From NCBI GenBank assembly GCA_023392395.1, contig JAEVZE010000093.1, positions 1 through 7,482 on the forward strand: a stretch of 7,482 nucleotides of DNA, read 5' to 3'. A program made the position numbers and the translations under genes. Numbering within the stretch: the stretch's first letter is position 1; each line of letters starts with the position of its first letter. The DNA comes from Bacillota bacterium. GTDB taxonomy: Bacteria; Bacillota; Clostridia; Christensenellales; Aristaeellaceae. Under the pieces are notes generated by a model. That model was not told the DNA's origin and made no database searches. It was given only the letters and a program-made list of their open reading frames with translations. This document shows, in pieces, positions 7,119 to 7,482 of this stretch.

Positions 7119-7482
7119 ATGGATGGGAAAAAAGGCGGCAAGGGCCGCGGTTTTGAACGGTTTTTTGACAAGGGCGGCAAGGGCGGCCGGCCGCAGGGTG
7201 GCAATCATGCGCACGGCGATCGCCCGCAGGGCGACAAACCCTACGGCGACAGGCCGCGCAGCGACCGCCCCTACGGGGATCGTCCCTACGGCGGCAAGCC
7301 TCGGGACGACCGGCCGCAGGGCGACAGACCCTACGGTGGAAGACCCCAGGGCGACAGGCCGCAGGGCGACAGACCTTACGGTGGCAGGCCCCGCGACGAC
7401 AGGCCGCAAGGCGACAGGCCTCAGGGGCAGTATGCCCGTGGCGGCAAGCCGGGGGATGGCAGGCGTTATTTTGAGAAGGACG
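7119..7482 (+). CDS. Probable RlmB-type rRNA methyltransferase, low-complexity N-terminus only (3' end outside window)
   Basis: ATG 7119 lies one base after the mrnC stop, behind a purine-rich GGGAGAGGGA (7104-7113). The frame stays open for 121 codons to the window edge. The visible protein is wholly low complexity: a Lys/Gly-rich start (MDGKKGGKGRGFERFFDKGG), then 14 pentapeptides of the form G-D-R-P-(Q/Y/R) at residues 33-102, then a Gly/Arg/Lys stretch. It is highly basic, rich in Arg, Gly, Pro and Asp, and likely disordered; such tails often bind RNA. No catalytic domain is in view. The assignment to the 23S rRNA 2'-O-methyltransferase RlmB (SPOUT/TrmH family) rests on the conserved mrnC-rlmB order and on my recollection that some clostridial RlmB proteins carry Arg/Gly-rich extensions. 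Another RNA-binding protein is possible. Confidence 0.6.
   Translation, partial: MDGKKGGKGRGFERFFDKGGKGGRPQGGNHAHGDRPQGDKPYGDRPRSDRPYGDRPYGGKPRDDRPQGDRPYGGRPQGDRPQGDRPYGGRPRDDRPQGDRPQGQYARGGKPGDGRRYFEKD
7215..7424 (+). repeat. 15-bp coding tandem repeat (14 pentapeptide copies)
   Basis: Fourteen in-frame 15-base units encode variants of GDRPQ, GDRPY, GGRPR and DDRPQ. Some neighbouring units are nearly identical at DNA level: GGCGACAGGCCGCAG is followed by GGCGACAGACCTTAC, and similar blocks recur at about 7320-7425. Others differ at third positions (for example CGC, CGT, CGG, AGG and AGA for Arg), so part of the array is old and part recently duplicated. Copy number could vary between strains by slippage. 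Confidence 0.85.

Overview
The window is a chromosomal, gene-dense and visibly GC-rich stretch in which every gene lies on the + strand. The gene set points to a Firmicutes (Clostridia-like) bacterium. Mini-ribonuclease III, the DUF1461/TIGR01906 membrane protein and the secA-prfB order are all typical of that phylum. I see no phage, transposase, CRISPR or tRNA genes. The novelty is in the intergenic DNA rather than in the proteins.

Layout: (1) bases 1-1397 hold the C-terminal half of SecA. (2) About 400 noncoding bases (1391-1770) are almost wholly made of back-to-back stem-loops. Several of these are diverged copies of one another that keep their base pairing through compensatory changes. 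(3) prfB (release factor 2) follows, starting at a GTG at 1800 and containing a programmed +1 frameshift at CTT-TGA-C (1872-1878); this splices a 25-codon leader to the main frame and gives a 365-residue RF2. (4) A long hairpin at 2915-2951 precedes a four-helix DUF1461 protein resembling the lipoprotein intramolecular transacylase Lit. It overlaps tsaD (t6A tRNA modification) by four bases. (5) About 500 noncoding bases follow tsaD, with a cluster of DnaA boxes (5008-5122), a perfect 9-bp tandem repeat and a textbook extended -10 sigma-A promoter (5209-5237). (6) That promoter drives a rhamnulokinase-like sugar kinase, whose stop overlaps the start of mrnC (Mini-RNase III). One base later begins a gene that runs off the window with a low-complexity pentapeptide-repeat N-terminus. 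By synteny it is probably RlmB, a 23S rRNA 2'-O-methyltransferase.

Functionally this is mostly housekeeping: protein export (SecA, with lipoprotein remodelling by the Lit-like protein), translation termination (RF2), tRNA modification (TsaD) and 23S rRNA maturation and modification (MrnC, probably RlmB). The sugar kinase, translationally coupled to mrnC, is the odd one out. The observations most worth follow-up are the covarying hairpin array between secA and prfB, and the DnaA-box cluster downstream of tsaD.
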